A stretch of DNA of 64,000 nt from Phalacrocorax aristotelis. Its lineage: Eukaryota; Chordata; Aves; Suliformes; Phalacrocoracidae. Shown here one piece after another: positions 45,832 through 56,091 of this stretch (the stretch's first letter is position 1; each line of letters begins with the position of its first letter). The notes below the pieces were generated by a model. The model did not search any database. It worked only from the letters and a program-made list of their open reading frames with translations, and was not told where the DNA came from. A program made the position numbers and the translations under genes. The stretch is from positions 26,426,797-26,490,796 of the forward strand of contig NC_134285.1 of assembly GCF_949628215.1 (NCBI RefSeq). The letters run 5' to 3'.

Positions 45832-48800
45832 ATGCTCGGCCTGGATGTGTGCGAGGCCGGCGGGCAGCTGCTGGAGCTGCTCTGGCTGGCGCTGTGCTAC
45901 CGAGGTGAGGGGCGGCGGCGGGCCGGGGGAGCGCGGCCCCGCAGCGGTAGGGCATCGCCCGGGTGCCCCAGGGATGGGCATCGCCGGGGGGCGGTGGGTT
46001 GGGCGTCGCCCCGTGCGGGGGAGGGGGGCATCGCCCCGGCTCCCTGAGAGGTGAGCATCTGCCCTGGGCAGCCGGTGCGTTCCGGAGTGAGTGTCAACCC
46101 CAGGCCCCCCGGGGGACCGGAGCACTCCGCTGGGGCAGGGGACCACCCAGCTGCCCCACCCCTTGCCACCTCGGAGCCTGGCCTGTGGCACCCAGCGCAC
46201 ACCACCCCACCCTGTCCTGCAACCCACGCGGTGGGTGCATCCTTGGGCTGGGAGCCAGCGTGGCAGGGTGCCGCACGCTTCCGTGACAAGCGGGGCACTC
46301 TGGGGTGCAGGGCCTCTGCTTTTGCTGGGGGCCCAGAGGTGCACCAGGACCATCGCTCTGCACCTCGGTCACTGCTGCTGCCCCGGAGACCTGTGCAGCT
46401 GGCCCAGTGGCCCGGGGGGCTGAGCACGATGGTCCCTGTCCCAGGCTGTGCCCCCCCACCATGTTCCCAGGGATGGGGTTTCCAGGGGCTTGGGGACTGC
46501 AGAGCTTACAGCGAGAAGAGCAATGGGTGTGGGGGGATGATGCAGCGGGCAGGGCAGAGTCGGGGCAGAGGGGACATCACCTGCCCTTGTGCCTGCCACA
46601 GCCTGGCACCCACCAGAGCCACCGTTTGCCGCTGGGCTGTTTTTACCCCCTGCAGCCACTGGCGGTTTGGGTTTGGGGTGGGAGATGGGGCTGGTGGCTG
46701 CCCGGCGGGGTTAGAGGGGGCCACAGGGTGGTGACAAGGACCTTTCCGGGTGACGGCACATGAAGGGCACATGCAGACCACGGTGGGTTGCAAATGCCCC
46801 CTGGACTGTGTGCACCATGCAGGCACCAGCTCATCTTGCTCCATGACTGTGTGGAAATGCAGCTGGTGACAGCGCCTCAGTCTCAGCTGGGCCCTGGGGA
46901 CATGGAGCCTGGAGGCGTCCCCATGGCCCCGAGTGGGGGGACAGCTCAGGTCCCACAGGGGATCACCCACTTCCATCTGTGGCATGTCCCAGCTCAGCTA
47001 CCCCCTGCCCACCAGTGCCTGTGTGTCACAGGGCAATGGGTGTCCCCCAGGGTGTCCCCGGGGCAGCAAGACTGCCACTGCCTGTCCCCCGCAGACATCA
47101 TGGCTGACAAGGAGGGGGTGACGCTATCGCTGGAGGAGGAGGAGGATGCCGACATGGCCCTGGCGTACAAGACACCGGAGAAGAAGAGCCTGCGGGAGAT
47201 CCAGGAGCTGGACCCAGGGGACGAGAGCCTGCGGAAATACAAGCAGGCGCTGCTGGGTGCCATCCCTGCCGCCGTGGGTAAGGCCGGGGGCTGCCTGCTG
47301 GAGCTGAGCACCCTGGCACCCAGGCAGGCTGGTGCAGCCTTAGTGGGTGCAGGCAGCTCAGGCATCCCCAGCAGGGAGGGTGCATCCCAGCTGGCGTCGC
47401 CCGTGGGTCCTGCCTGTGCCCCCCACCTGTGAGGAGACACCGGCATCCCCCTGCCGACATAACAGCTGCCCAGGGACCCCAGTTGCCTTGGTTACGGGAT
47501 CACCGCTGCAGTTTCCATAGGAACAGTTAAAAGGGACCGGGAAATTCATTTGGATGACAGAGATGGAGTGAGCAGCCATGGCTGCGGTACCCAGGTGGTG
47601 CCCCCTGCTCCCCATGATACCACCCCAGCCTGGTGCTGCCCTCGGTGTCTGCGGGGCCTGGGCCAGGCTGGGGGGCTCCACTGGCCCAGCACCCTGGTGT
47701 GCTGGCTGATGGGTGCATGTTGGCAGGGGTGGGGTGTGCAAGCTGGTGAGGTTGGTGCAAACCAGTGGGGTACATGAAGTGTGTGTGCAGGCTGATGGGG
47801 CACAAGTGGGCTGGTGGGGTGCAAACTGCTGGTGGGGTGCAGGTTGGGTTGTTGAGGTGCAATTAGGCCAGTGCCCGCCTTGAAGGATGCCTTTGCCTGC
47901 CCCTTCCTCCTCCGCAACCCCTTTGGCCTGCTTCCAAATCAGGGAGGATCACACCACAGGAGATACCTGTGGCTGGGCCTTTTTAAATGTGGTCTTACTC
48001 CAAAGGCATTGATGCCAAGTTTGGGGCTGGCCTGAGATGCCCCTGGTCTCCTGCATGTTGCCTGGGCTGCCTGGCACTTGCTGACTCCTAATACCTCCAC
48101 CATGGGCACCGTGGCTCTTTGTGCCATTACAGGGGGCATGGGCAGCCCCCAGGTGCCAGTGGCAGTGGGCTGGGTGCGGGCGGGTAAGGTCTGCACCCTG
48201 CCACTTGTCCCTAGATGCCAGCGTGCCCAACGTGCAGGTGACAAGGCTCACCCTGATGTGCGAGCAGGCGCCGGGGCCCATCACCATGGACTTGACAGGT
48301 GAGTGGTGGGGGCACTGGTGGGATGAGGAGGAGGAAGGGGTGCCAGGCTCATGGGCCATCTCCCCGTGCAGGAGACCTGGAGGTGCTGCGAGGCCGGGCC
48401 TTTGTGCTGAAGGAGGGGGTGGACTACAGGGTGAAGGTGTCCTTCAAGGTGAGGCGGGTGCATGATGCCCTGCGCCTGCTGGCCAGGTTGGGCACAGCAT
48501 TGCTGTCCTCACACTCCAGGGTCTCAGCCCCATGGGGTCCCTGTTCCCCATGGGTCCCTTTTCCCATGTGTCCCTGCACCATGTGGTCCCTCCTGCCACC
48601 CATGGGGTCCCTGCTTTCCCAGGGTCCCTGCCATCCGGGGTCCCTTCTGCCCTGGGGCCTCTGCTCCCCCCGCCTCACCCTCAGGGTCCCTGCCCACTGT
48701 GGGGTCCCTGCCACTGTGGGAATCCTTGCTGCCCCCAACATCATTGGCACTCCAAGGTCCCTGCCACCCTGGGGTCCTTACCCGCCTTGGGGTCCATGCC

Positions 48801-49400
48801 ACCCTTGGGTCCTTGTCCCTCTCAGGGGTTCCAGGCACATTGGGCCCTTGCCTTTCCCAGGGGTCTCTGCACCTCCTGGGGGTCCCTGCCACCCTTAATC
48901 TGGCTCAGTGCCCCAGAAGCTGGATCCTGAGCGGTGTGCAGGATGGGGCTTTAGAAGTGGGTCCCCCCTCCAAGGCCAGGGGTCCCCCAGGGCAGGGGGC
49001 ACCAAGCTGTGGGACAGCATCCATGGCACCCCTGCCCTCTGCCCACAGGTGAACAGGGAGATCGTCTGCGGGCTGCGGTGCCTGCACCTCACCTACCGCC
49101 GGGGCCGACCTGGTGAGTGGGGTTGGGGGGCGGGGGTGGTGGTGGTGGGGCTGTGCCACCCAAGTCCACTCAACTGTCCCCCCCTCCCCTTCTTGCCCAG
49201 TGGACCGTGATGTCTTCATGGTGGGCAGCTATGCACCACGGGCTGAGGAGTACGAGGTGGTGACGCCAGCAGAGGAGGCACCGCGGGGCTGGCTGGCACG
49301 GGGCTTCTACCGCGTTCGCTCCCTCGTCACTGACGATGACAAGACGGAGCATCTCTCCTGGGAGTGGGATCTCTGCATAAAGAAGGCCTGGGAGGACTGA
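45832..49400 (+). CDS. ARHGDIG: Rho GDP-dissociation inhibitor 3 (Rho-GDI gamma), complete
   Basis: Six exons: 45832-45904, 47095-47277, 48215-48298, 48372-48448, 49049-49112 and 49201-49400. They total 681 nt (226 residues; human 225), ending KKAWED then TGA. The N-terminus [20 protein letters not shown] is the amphipathic extension specific to the gamma form, which targets Golgi/vesicle membranes; the alpha and beta forms lack it. An acidic segment ([12 protein letters not shown]) and the helical Rho-switch-binding arm ([20 protein letters not shown]) follow. The immunoglobulin-like domain holds the prenyl pocket ([42 protein letters not shown]-like [17 protein letters not shown]). It extracts Rho-family GTPases from membranes and blocks GDP release. 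Its promoter is probably shared with RGS11. Confidence 0.97.
45905..47094 (+). other. ARHGDIG intron 1
   Basis: The donor GTGAGG at 45905 pairs in phase with the acceptor at 47093-47094. This GC-rich 1.2 kb holds long chance ORFs on both strands with no family resemblance. No repeat array or RNA gene is recognised. Confidence 0.65.
47735..47860 (+). repeat. Short minisatellite in ARHGDIG intron 2
   Basis: Variants of GCTGGTGGGGTGCAAAC recur about seven times within 125 bp, with units of about 16-20 bp. The two best-preserved units lie at about 47809-47845. Confidence 0.6.
48515..48905 (+). repeat. GGGGTCCCTGCCAC minisatellite in ARHGDIG intron 4
   Basis: About 390 bp is made of imperfect units around GGGGTCCCTGCCACC, some written GGGTCCCTTCTGCCC or GGGGTCCTTGTCCC, at about 17-25 bp spacing. 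It fills most of the intron between exons 48372-48448 and 49049-49112. Proline/glycine-rich ORFs across it are artefacts of the repeat. Confidence 0.75.
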
Positions 49401-49706
49401 CCCCTCCCCCACCCGCACCCTGGTTCCCCCCTGCTGCCAGCTCGGGGACGTGGTGCCTGCCATCCCAGGAGACACCTTGCTGGCACCACTGCGCTTGCCC
49501 CGGTCATGTGCAGGGTGGGTGGGTGGGGGTCCCTTAGTGAGCGGGTGCTCATGGTCGTGGTCTTCGCAACCAAAGTTATTTTTAATTGCTGGTTTTTTTT
49601 TAAATACCGACGCCCACCTGATCCCTGCAGTGTCCCCATTGCTGGGGCTGGGGCTGTGACCCTGCCATGGTGGCGCGGTGCCCGCAGGCTGTGCTCTTCC
49701 ATCGCC

Positions 49707-49712
49707 ATTAAA
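49707..49712 (+). terminator. ARHGDIG polyadenylation signal (ATTAAA)
   Basis: The common variant ATTAAA lies about 305 nt past the ARHGDIG stop and about 270 nt before the PDIA2 start codon. No canonical AATAAA occurs between the two genes, so this is the best candidate. Confidence 0.55.
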
Positions 49713-49978
49713 CCCTACAGACTGGTCTCTTACTGGTGTGTCCATGCCCCCACCGCTTCTGCCTGTCCCCCTTGTCCCTGTTCCCATCCTGGTGGCAGGG
49801 CCAGGTCCCACTGCAGGGACAGGCATCTGGAAAACAGCCACCTGGTCCTACTGCCTTATTGGCAGTGCCGAGCAGCCAGTAGCGGAGGGCCACGAGCCCC
49901 AGGGGACAGGCACCACCCGCCCTGGGGCTCTTATCTGGGTCCTTTCCCCCAGGCACCTGCTTTGGCAACGGTGGTACC

Positions 49979-52900
49979 ATGTGGGGCTGTGGGGCCCGGC
50001 TGGTTTGGCTGATGTTGTTGCTGGCCTTCCTGGGCCCGGCACTGGGGGGTGAGGAGGAAGATGGGGAAGTGGTGGCAGAGGAGAAGGATAACATGCCCTC
50101 GGATGAGCTTAGGGAGGAGGATGGTGTCCTGCTGCTCCACGAACACAACTTTGCTCGTGCCTTAAGCGAGCACCGGCTGCTGCTGGTGGAATTCTGTAAG
50201 TGTCGCCCCGATGCAGGCAGGGTTATGGGCAGGGACATATGTGGGGATGGGTGTGGGCAGGTAATATGGGTGGGGGATACAGGCCAGAGGCATGGGTGTG
50301 GCTGTGGGCAGAAGCAGACACATGGGCAGGGGCACAGGCAGGGACACAGGTGCAGGACAGGCCACGGGGTGCGAGCGGGGCAGGGGAATGGGTATGAGTA
50401 AGGAGAGGCTATGTCTCAGAGGAGCAGGGGCACAGGGCATGGCATATGACAGGGCAGGGACATTGGGCAGGGGCTTGGGGCATGGGGTGAGGACATGGGG
50501 CAGGGACACAGGTGGAAGCATGGGGTGGGGGATGCACAGCAGGGGCATGGGACACAGGGCAGTGACACACAGTGGGGGTGGGGGACATGGGCCATGGCAC
50601 AGGGGACACAGGCAGGGGCATGCACTGGAGCTCACCAGGCTCATGCAGCCATTACATGCCCTGGCCACCCATCAAGCCCACCCTAGAGACCAGGGACACC
50701 CCAAAGCTGTCCCAGGGCTGGCCCTAACACCAATGCTGTCCCCTGCTCGCAGATGCACCGTGGTGTGGGCATTGCCAGCGGTTGGCCCCCGCCTTTGCCC
50801 AGGCAGCTGCCATGCTGAGGAACGAGTCCATCCCAGCGTGGCTGGGCAAGGTGGATGCCACAGTGCAGGTAGCCCTGGCCAATGAGTTCGGCATCACCTC
50901 CTACCCCACGCTCAAGCTATTCCGCAGTGGCAACCGCACCCACCCTGTCGCCTACACTGGTAGGGCCATGGCACCATGTGATGGCCGTGGCACCCATCAC
51001 GGGGTACACTGTGATGGGTGCTGGGGCGGGCTGGGGCGCAAGGATGGGTGGCAGGGGGGTGATAGTGAGAGGGTTGGCAATGTCCTGATGGGGTTCGCAG
51101 GGTGGTGATGGTAGGCAGGTGACAGCATGGCAATGATGCATGGGGTGATGACAGGCAGTGCCATGGTGCTGCTGATGGCAGGTGGGTGACTGGGGCCAAT
51201 GGCACCGGGGGGGGGGTGTGTGTGGCAGCCCGGCAAGGGGTGGCCAGGGTGATGGCGGGGGCCCTGCTCCGCGTGCCAGGCCACATGGACGCCGAAGGCA
51301 TCGTGCGCTGGATGCAGCGTCGGGCCAGCCCCAGCGCCACACTGCTGCAGGATGCTGACACTGCCACCGCCTTCATCAGCTCCCAGGACTTGGTGGTCAT
51401 TGGCTTCTTCAAGGTAGGCTGGAGCGGGTGGGGACTGGATCCGAGCTGTGGCTGTAGCAATTCATGGGGTGGCCCTGCAGGACCTGGGGAGCGAGGCGGC
51501 CCAGGCATTTTATGAGGTGGCCCAGGAGCTGGTGGATGTGCCTTTTGGTGTGGCTGAAGCGGACGAGCTGTTCCAGGCGTACGGGCTGTCAGCTGACACC
51601 ATCTGCCTCTTCAAGAAGGTGAGGGGATGGGCAGAGGGGTGTGTGGCGGGGCCGTTCTGGTGTCCTCCTTCTCCCCACCCCCCCACCCCCCACTCTCACC
51701 AGCCCCTGCCCCAGCAGTTTGACGAGGGACGGACAGACTTCCCTGTGGACCCAGCACAGGGGCTGGATGTGGCTGAGCTCACCCAGCTGCTCCGTGTCCA
51801 CAGCCTGGAGCTGGTGATGGAGTTCACCAATGAGGTATGGCTTGGCCATAGCCCTGTTGCCATCCCTGTCAAGGCCATGGTCCCCTGGCCCTTACCCTCC
51901 TCCTGCTCCCCAGACCTCCAATCAGATCTTTGGTGCCAAGATCCCCCACCACATGCTGCTCTTCCTCAACAAGTCATCATCAGCACAGCTGCCACTGCGG
52001 GATGGCTTCCAGGCAGCTGCCAGTGCCTTCCGGGGCAAGGTAAGGGGGTCCCGTGGCAGGGACGGGAGGGTGGTCACAGGCCACCCCAGCATCAGTGCTG
52101 CCTGTTCCCAACCCAGGTGCTCTTTGTGGTAGTGGATGTGGCTGGGTATGGTGCCGAAGTCCTGCCCTTCTTCGGCCTGACGCCCACTGATGCCCCCACC
52201 CTGCGCCTTGTCAAGATGGAGAACAACCGCAAGTACCGGATGGACCAGGATGCCTTCTCAGACATGGCCATACGCACCTTCATCCAAGCAGTGCTGGACG
52301 GCAAGGTGAAGGTGAGGGATATGGCACCGTGCCAGTCAGCAACAAGGCTCCTTCCCTGTGGTGAGTGGTGGGCTGTTAACCCTGAAGCCTAATGATGGCA
52401 GTTGTGCGGTGAACACCAGCCACCTGCTCACTGATGCATGTGCTGCCAGGCCTGAGAATTGGGGTGGGGGTTGTTATGGGAAAGGAGGCAGAAGACCGGT
52501 TATGTGGAGAAACACAGAGCTGTGACAGTGGCGGATGGGAAGAGGTGGTCCAAAACGCAGCACAGGAGCACCCCTGGCTGCAGGCTGGGGGACCTCATCC
52601 CCATCCCACACTGTGCCCCATGGGGCCCTGTAACTGCTCACCCCAGGCTTTGGCCATCCTGTCTGTCCCTGTAGCCCCACCTGCTGAGCGCAGAGCCCCC
52701 CAAGGACTGGGATGCGCGGCCTGTTAAAGTCCTGGTGGGGAAGACCTTCGAGCAGGTGGCATTTGATGAGACCAAGAACGTCTTTGTCAAGTTCTGTAAG
52801 TGCTGGGGCTGCCCATGACCCTCCCTGAGCTCTGCACAGGGCTCAGCCCCACACCATGACAGCCCCCAGCCCTGTCCCCTTTGCCCAGAGGATGCTGCAT

Positions 52901-53542
52901 CCTGACCCTGGCAGAGCCCCGCTCCTCCGGCTTGTACCCCAGCACTGTGCATGTCCCGCAGATGCGCCGTGGTGCTCCCACTGCCAGGCGATGGCAGCTG
53001 CCTGGGAGGAGCTGGGTGAGCGCTACAGGGACCACAAGGACATTGTCATCGCTGAACTGGATGCCACAGCCAATGAGCTGGAGAATATCATCATCAACGG
53101 CTTCCCCACCCTGCACTACTTCCCCGCAGGCCCAGGCAGAAAGGTGGGGGGGGCACCCATGGGGCCACCCCGGCTCTGCCAGGACCTGGGGGATGGGGTC
53201 ACTCCTTGTCTCCCATCCCACTGCTCCAGATGGTTGAGTACAAGAGCGTCCGAGATGTGGAGACCTTCTCCAAGTTCCTGGAAAATGGGGGGACACTGCC
53301 TGAGGAGCCACCTGCGGTAAGTGAGGTCCCCCCCCACCCCAGGGCCAGGGACCCTACCCGCCTCACCCCAGGGCAGGTCCCAGCCTTTGCTGGGCAGGGG
53401 AACAGGTCCTGCGGGATGGGATGTGTCTGTCTGTGCCTCACTGCTCCTCCTCCAGGTGCCCAAGCCACCTGAGAATGAGAACAGCACAGGCAAGGAGGAG
53501 CCGAGTCCACTTGGGACGGCCGAAACCCGGGATGAGCTGTGA
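49979..53542 (+). CDS. PDIA2: Protein disulfide-isomerase A2 (pancreatic PDI, PDIp), complete
   Basis: Eleven exons: 49979-50195, 50753-50959, 51280-51413, 51481-51618, 51718-51834, 51914-52039, 52117-52311, 52675-52795, 52962-53143, 53230-53316 and 53456-53542. They total 1,611 nt (536 residues; human about 525). A signal peptide (about 1-23, hydrophobic core [14 protein letters not shown]) precedes an acidic stretch. Domain order is a-b-b'-a'. The a site is APWCGHC (about 74-80) and the a' site APWCSHC (about 420-426); cis-Pro loops are SYPTLK and GFPTLH. The C-terminus ends RDEL, a KDEL-type retrieval signal, so the protein works in the ER lumen forming and rearranging disulfides. The match to PDIA2 rather than P4HB rests on NGNRTHP-like [33 protein letters not shown] and the gene neighbours. 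The start has A at -3. Confidence 0.97.
50205..50640 (+). repeat. GGGCAGGGACACAGG minisatellite in PDIA2 intron 1
   Basis: About 430 bp of purine/GC-rich imperfect units such as GGGCAGGGGCACAGG, GGGACATGGGGCAG and GGGCATGGGACACAGG recur at about 15-18 bp. The array fills most of the intron between exon 1 and the active-site exon. The long Gly/His- or Pro/Cys-rich ORFs across it are repeat artefacts. Confidence 0.75.
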
Positions 53543-53566
53543 GCCCTGTCCTGCTCAGGCTCGTGC

Positions 53567-53572
53567 TATAAA
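53567..53572 (+). terminator. Candidate PDIA2 polyadenylation signal (TATAAA variant)
   Basis: TATAAA lies 25 nt after the PDIA2 stop. It is a known weaker variant of AATAAA. I see no canonical hexamer on the plus strand before the AXIN1 3' end, so a very short 3'UTR is possible. Confidence 0.4.
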
Positions 53573-54383
53573 CATCCTGGAAACAATGTGGGCTCTGCTC
53601 TGTGTCTGCGGCTCCCCAGCATGTCTTAGGGAGCACCCATGTATCTTGGGGATGCAGCAGAGCTGGCAGGTGCCATGACAGGCAAAGCCCCCACTGCCAG
53701 CTGAACCCAGGGAGGGGTGCTGCAAGGGGCTCTCTGCCTCCCTGGGGTGCTGAGTCAGCATGGCCCCATGTGTGCTTCAGTGTTCGTCCTGGCAACACTA
53801 AAATGACATGGGGTGGCCGAGGCCACAGAGGGCATGGCCCTAGGGGGTGCCCATGCTCTCCACACTGGCCTTTGTGCTGGGCTACCAGGGCGCAGGTGAT
53901 GGGGGACCAGCTGGCGGTCTCTCCTTTGTGGCTCCCAGGCAGCCCTTGCACCCCAGGCCTGGGCTCCACAATCATGTACCAGCCCCAGGGGAGACCCAGA
54001 AGCTGCTGTGACAGCCAAGGAAGGCAAGAAGAGCCCAACATGGGGCTCCACACGCTCCTCTTAAGTTTGGCTCGAAGCCTCTGTGATCCCCAGTGTCCCC
54101 TTCAAGCCCTGGCACTGTCCCCTCTCCCCTGGGCCTGCTGTTCCCAGACCTGGGCGATCTCCCCCAGGGGCAACATCTTAGTCCCCTGGGGCTGGGACCT
54201 GCCTGGCCACCCATCGAGGGAGCCCACGGCTGCCCCAGCCCTGCCACATGCCTAAGCGCATGGGCGAGAGCAGGGCCCTTTGCCTGACCTGTCCCATCCT
54301 CCAGCTGCCCCAGCTGGCTGCTGGGGGTCCAGCTGCCTGCTCCGTGGAGAAGGAAGAAACCAGCAGGCAATGGGACGTGGGGT
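53573..54383. other. PDIA2-AXIN1 convergent spacer
   Basis: About 0.8 kb separates the 3' ends of PDIA2 (+) and AXIN1 (-). It is GC-rich without a visible repeat, RNA gene or coding exon. Confidence 0.6.
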
Positions 54384-54389
54384 TTTATT
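54384..54389 (-). terminator. Distal AXIN1 polyadenylation signal (AATAAA)
   Basis: TTTATT on the plus strand is AATAAA on the minus strand, about 1.7 kb past the AXIN1 stop. A second, proximal hexamer is at 55786-55791. The distal one would give a 3'UTR of about 1.7 kb. Confidence 0.55.
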
Positions 54390-56091
54390 TCATTTTATCC
54401 AAGTAACTTTGAAAAGATCATTGTACAAGTCAGCACATGAGAATGCAGAGATGTTGCCGGGGCTGCTCACCCGCTTTACATATTTACAGGGGACCCCCCC
54501 TGAGGAAAAAAACGGGGGAGATGGCAATCCTGGGCATGTTAACAACCTCACCAGACACAACACCATCAGAATTTAAAAAAAACAGGGAAGAAAAATGCTC
54601 GTAACACTGTTCCCAGGCTGAAAACAATTGCAGATTTTGCTGGACTTCACGTAATGTATAGGCAAGTCACAAAACGGTGTTTTAAAGGCACTCAGTGACA
54701 TATACAACAGGCTGAGTTGCATCCTGGTGCACAGGGTCCTCAGCAGTTCTAACATGCTGCTGCGGCCAAGAGCAGTGCTGGGCAGGGTGAGTGCCACTGT
54801 GGAAGCCCCCCAGCTTTGGGGTCCACCCCAATTTCTGGGGGTGGGCAAGGGCTGGTCTCTGAAGGAGCCAGAGCCGGCACAGAGACAGGGCAGAGGGCGA
54901 GGTGGGGGGGCCACTGGTGCAGCCCCCGGCTTTCTTGCATCCGAGTAAGCCCAGGAGGCTTCCCAGGGTGCCGGCTGCCTCGCTGCGTAACCTGGCCCTA
55001 CACGAGCCCCACAAACTGGCGTCAACAACCTGCCTTGCTCTTGGCAGTGGGCTGCAGTGCCCTCATACTGCCTCCCTTGAGACACAGAAGTCGACAAAAG
55101 ACCCAGGACTCATAAAAAGTAATTTTTTGTCCTCAGCTTTAGTGTCTAATCAGTTCCCTCCCCTATAATGTTTCTCCTAAAGTGTCCCCTGACCAAAGCT
55201 GGAGCTTGGCATCAGGGGCCTGGGCACGTCTGTTCCAGGCACATGGGTGCCAGCCCTCTGCAGAACTGCAGCACCCTCCTGGTGAGCAAACCCTTCTCCA
55301 GGGGCACTTGGGGTAAGGGATGAGCATGTGGGCTGTGGGATGCCAGCACCCAGCCCTCTGCCCCAGCTCCGAGCCGGTCCTTGCACTGTAGGAAGTCCCC
55401 ACCCCCGAGAGCTGGCACCAACCCTTCTATCCCTCGGGGATTTACTCGGTCACAAGAAAGCTCAGGAGGAAAAAAAAAAAACCCCAACATCCTACCATGT
55501 CCAGCAGCTGAGACTGCCAGGGAGGCGAGAGCCTGGCTCATTCCAAATGGCTCAGTAATCTTCAGAGGTGAGCTGGGACCACAGTCCCTCTGGAGTGGAG
55601 CCACCCCTTCCATGCCCCGTAGCGCTCCGAAGCCATCCACGCCGGGGGGGGGGACCAGGGCAGGGTGCCATGAAAGCGAGGAGCAGACGGAGTCTGGCAG
55701 ATGGCTGTACACTTTGGGTGAGTTCTGCAGTACCTGTATGTTTTACATTTACATAAGAGCACTGTGACATTGGAAATATTTTCCTTTTATTACAATATAT
55801 CAAAAATATGCAGCTTTAGTAAACAAGGTCATATTACACTTTCTAATGCACTGTACAATGCTACATTACACTTATATTCGGTATGGAGAGGGAGCCCAGG
55901 CTCCCACTGGCAGGTTCGTGGGGTGAAAGGTCGTCCACCAGCAACCTGGAGCTTGCTCAGGTCTGTGCCAGAGCAGGCTGTCACCCTCCACTCCGGGCTT
56001 GCAGTAGCACCACCAGCGTTTGCCCCAAGCCCTCTCCTCAGGTCCCAGAGTCTTTCACAGTCCTGTCCTCATGCCTCAGCAGCCCTGGAGC
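54390..56091 (-). other. AXIN1 3'UTR (inferred)
   Basis: This lies between the AXIN1 stop codon (56094-56092) and the distal AATAAA. The other candidate signal is an AATAAA at 55786-55791. Several AT-rich blocks stand out against GC-rich surroundings, as is usual for a 3'UTR. I see no exon on either strand. Confidence 0.6.

Noticed and set aside
45502-46353. 283-codon minus-strand ORF over the ARHGDIG first exon
   Set aside because: It overlaps the verified ARHGDIG exon in antisense and is Pro/Ala/Arg-rich because of the CpG island. No domain is recognisable.
48515-48905. Direct repeats considered as a CRISPR array
   Set aside because: Units are short, diverged and contiguous without unique spacers, and the host is a vertebrate. 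It is a minisatellite.
49400-49979. ARHGDIG and PDIA2 as one read-through unit
   Set aside because: The spacing is small (578 bp), but a polyadenylation variant lies between and PDIA2 has its own signal peptide start with good context. Nothing in the sequence demands fusion.
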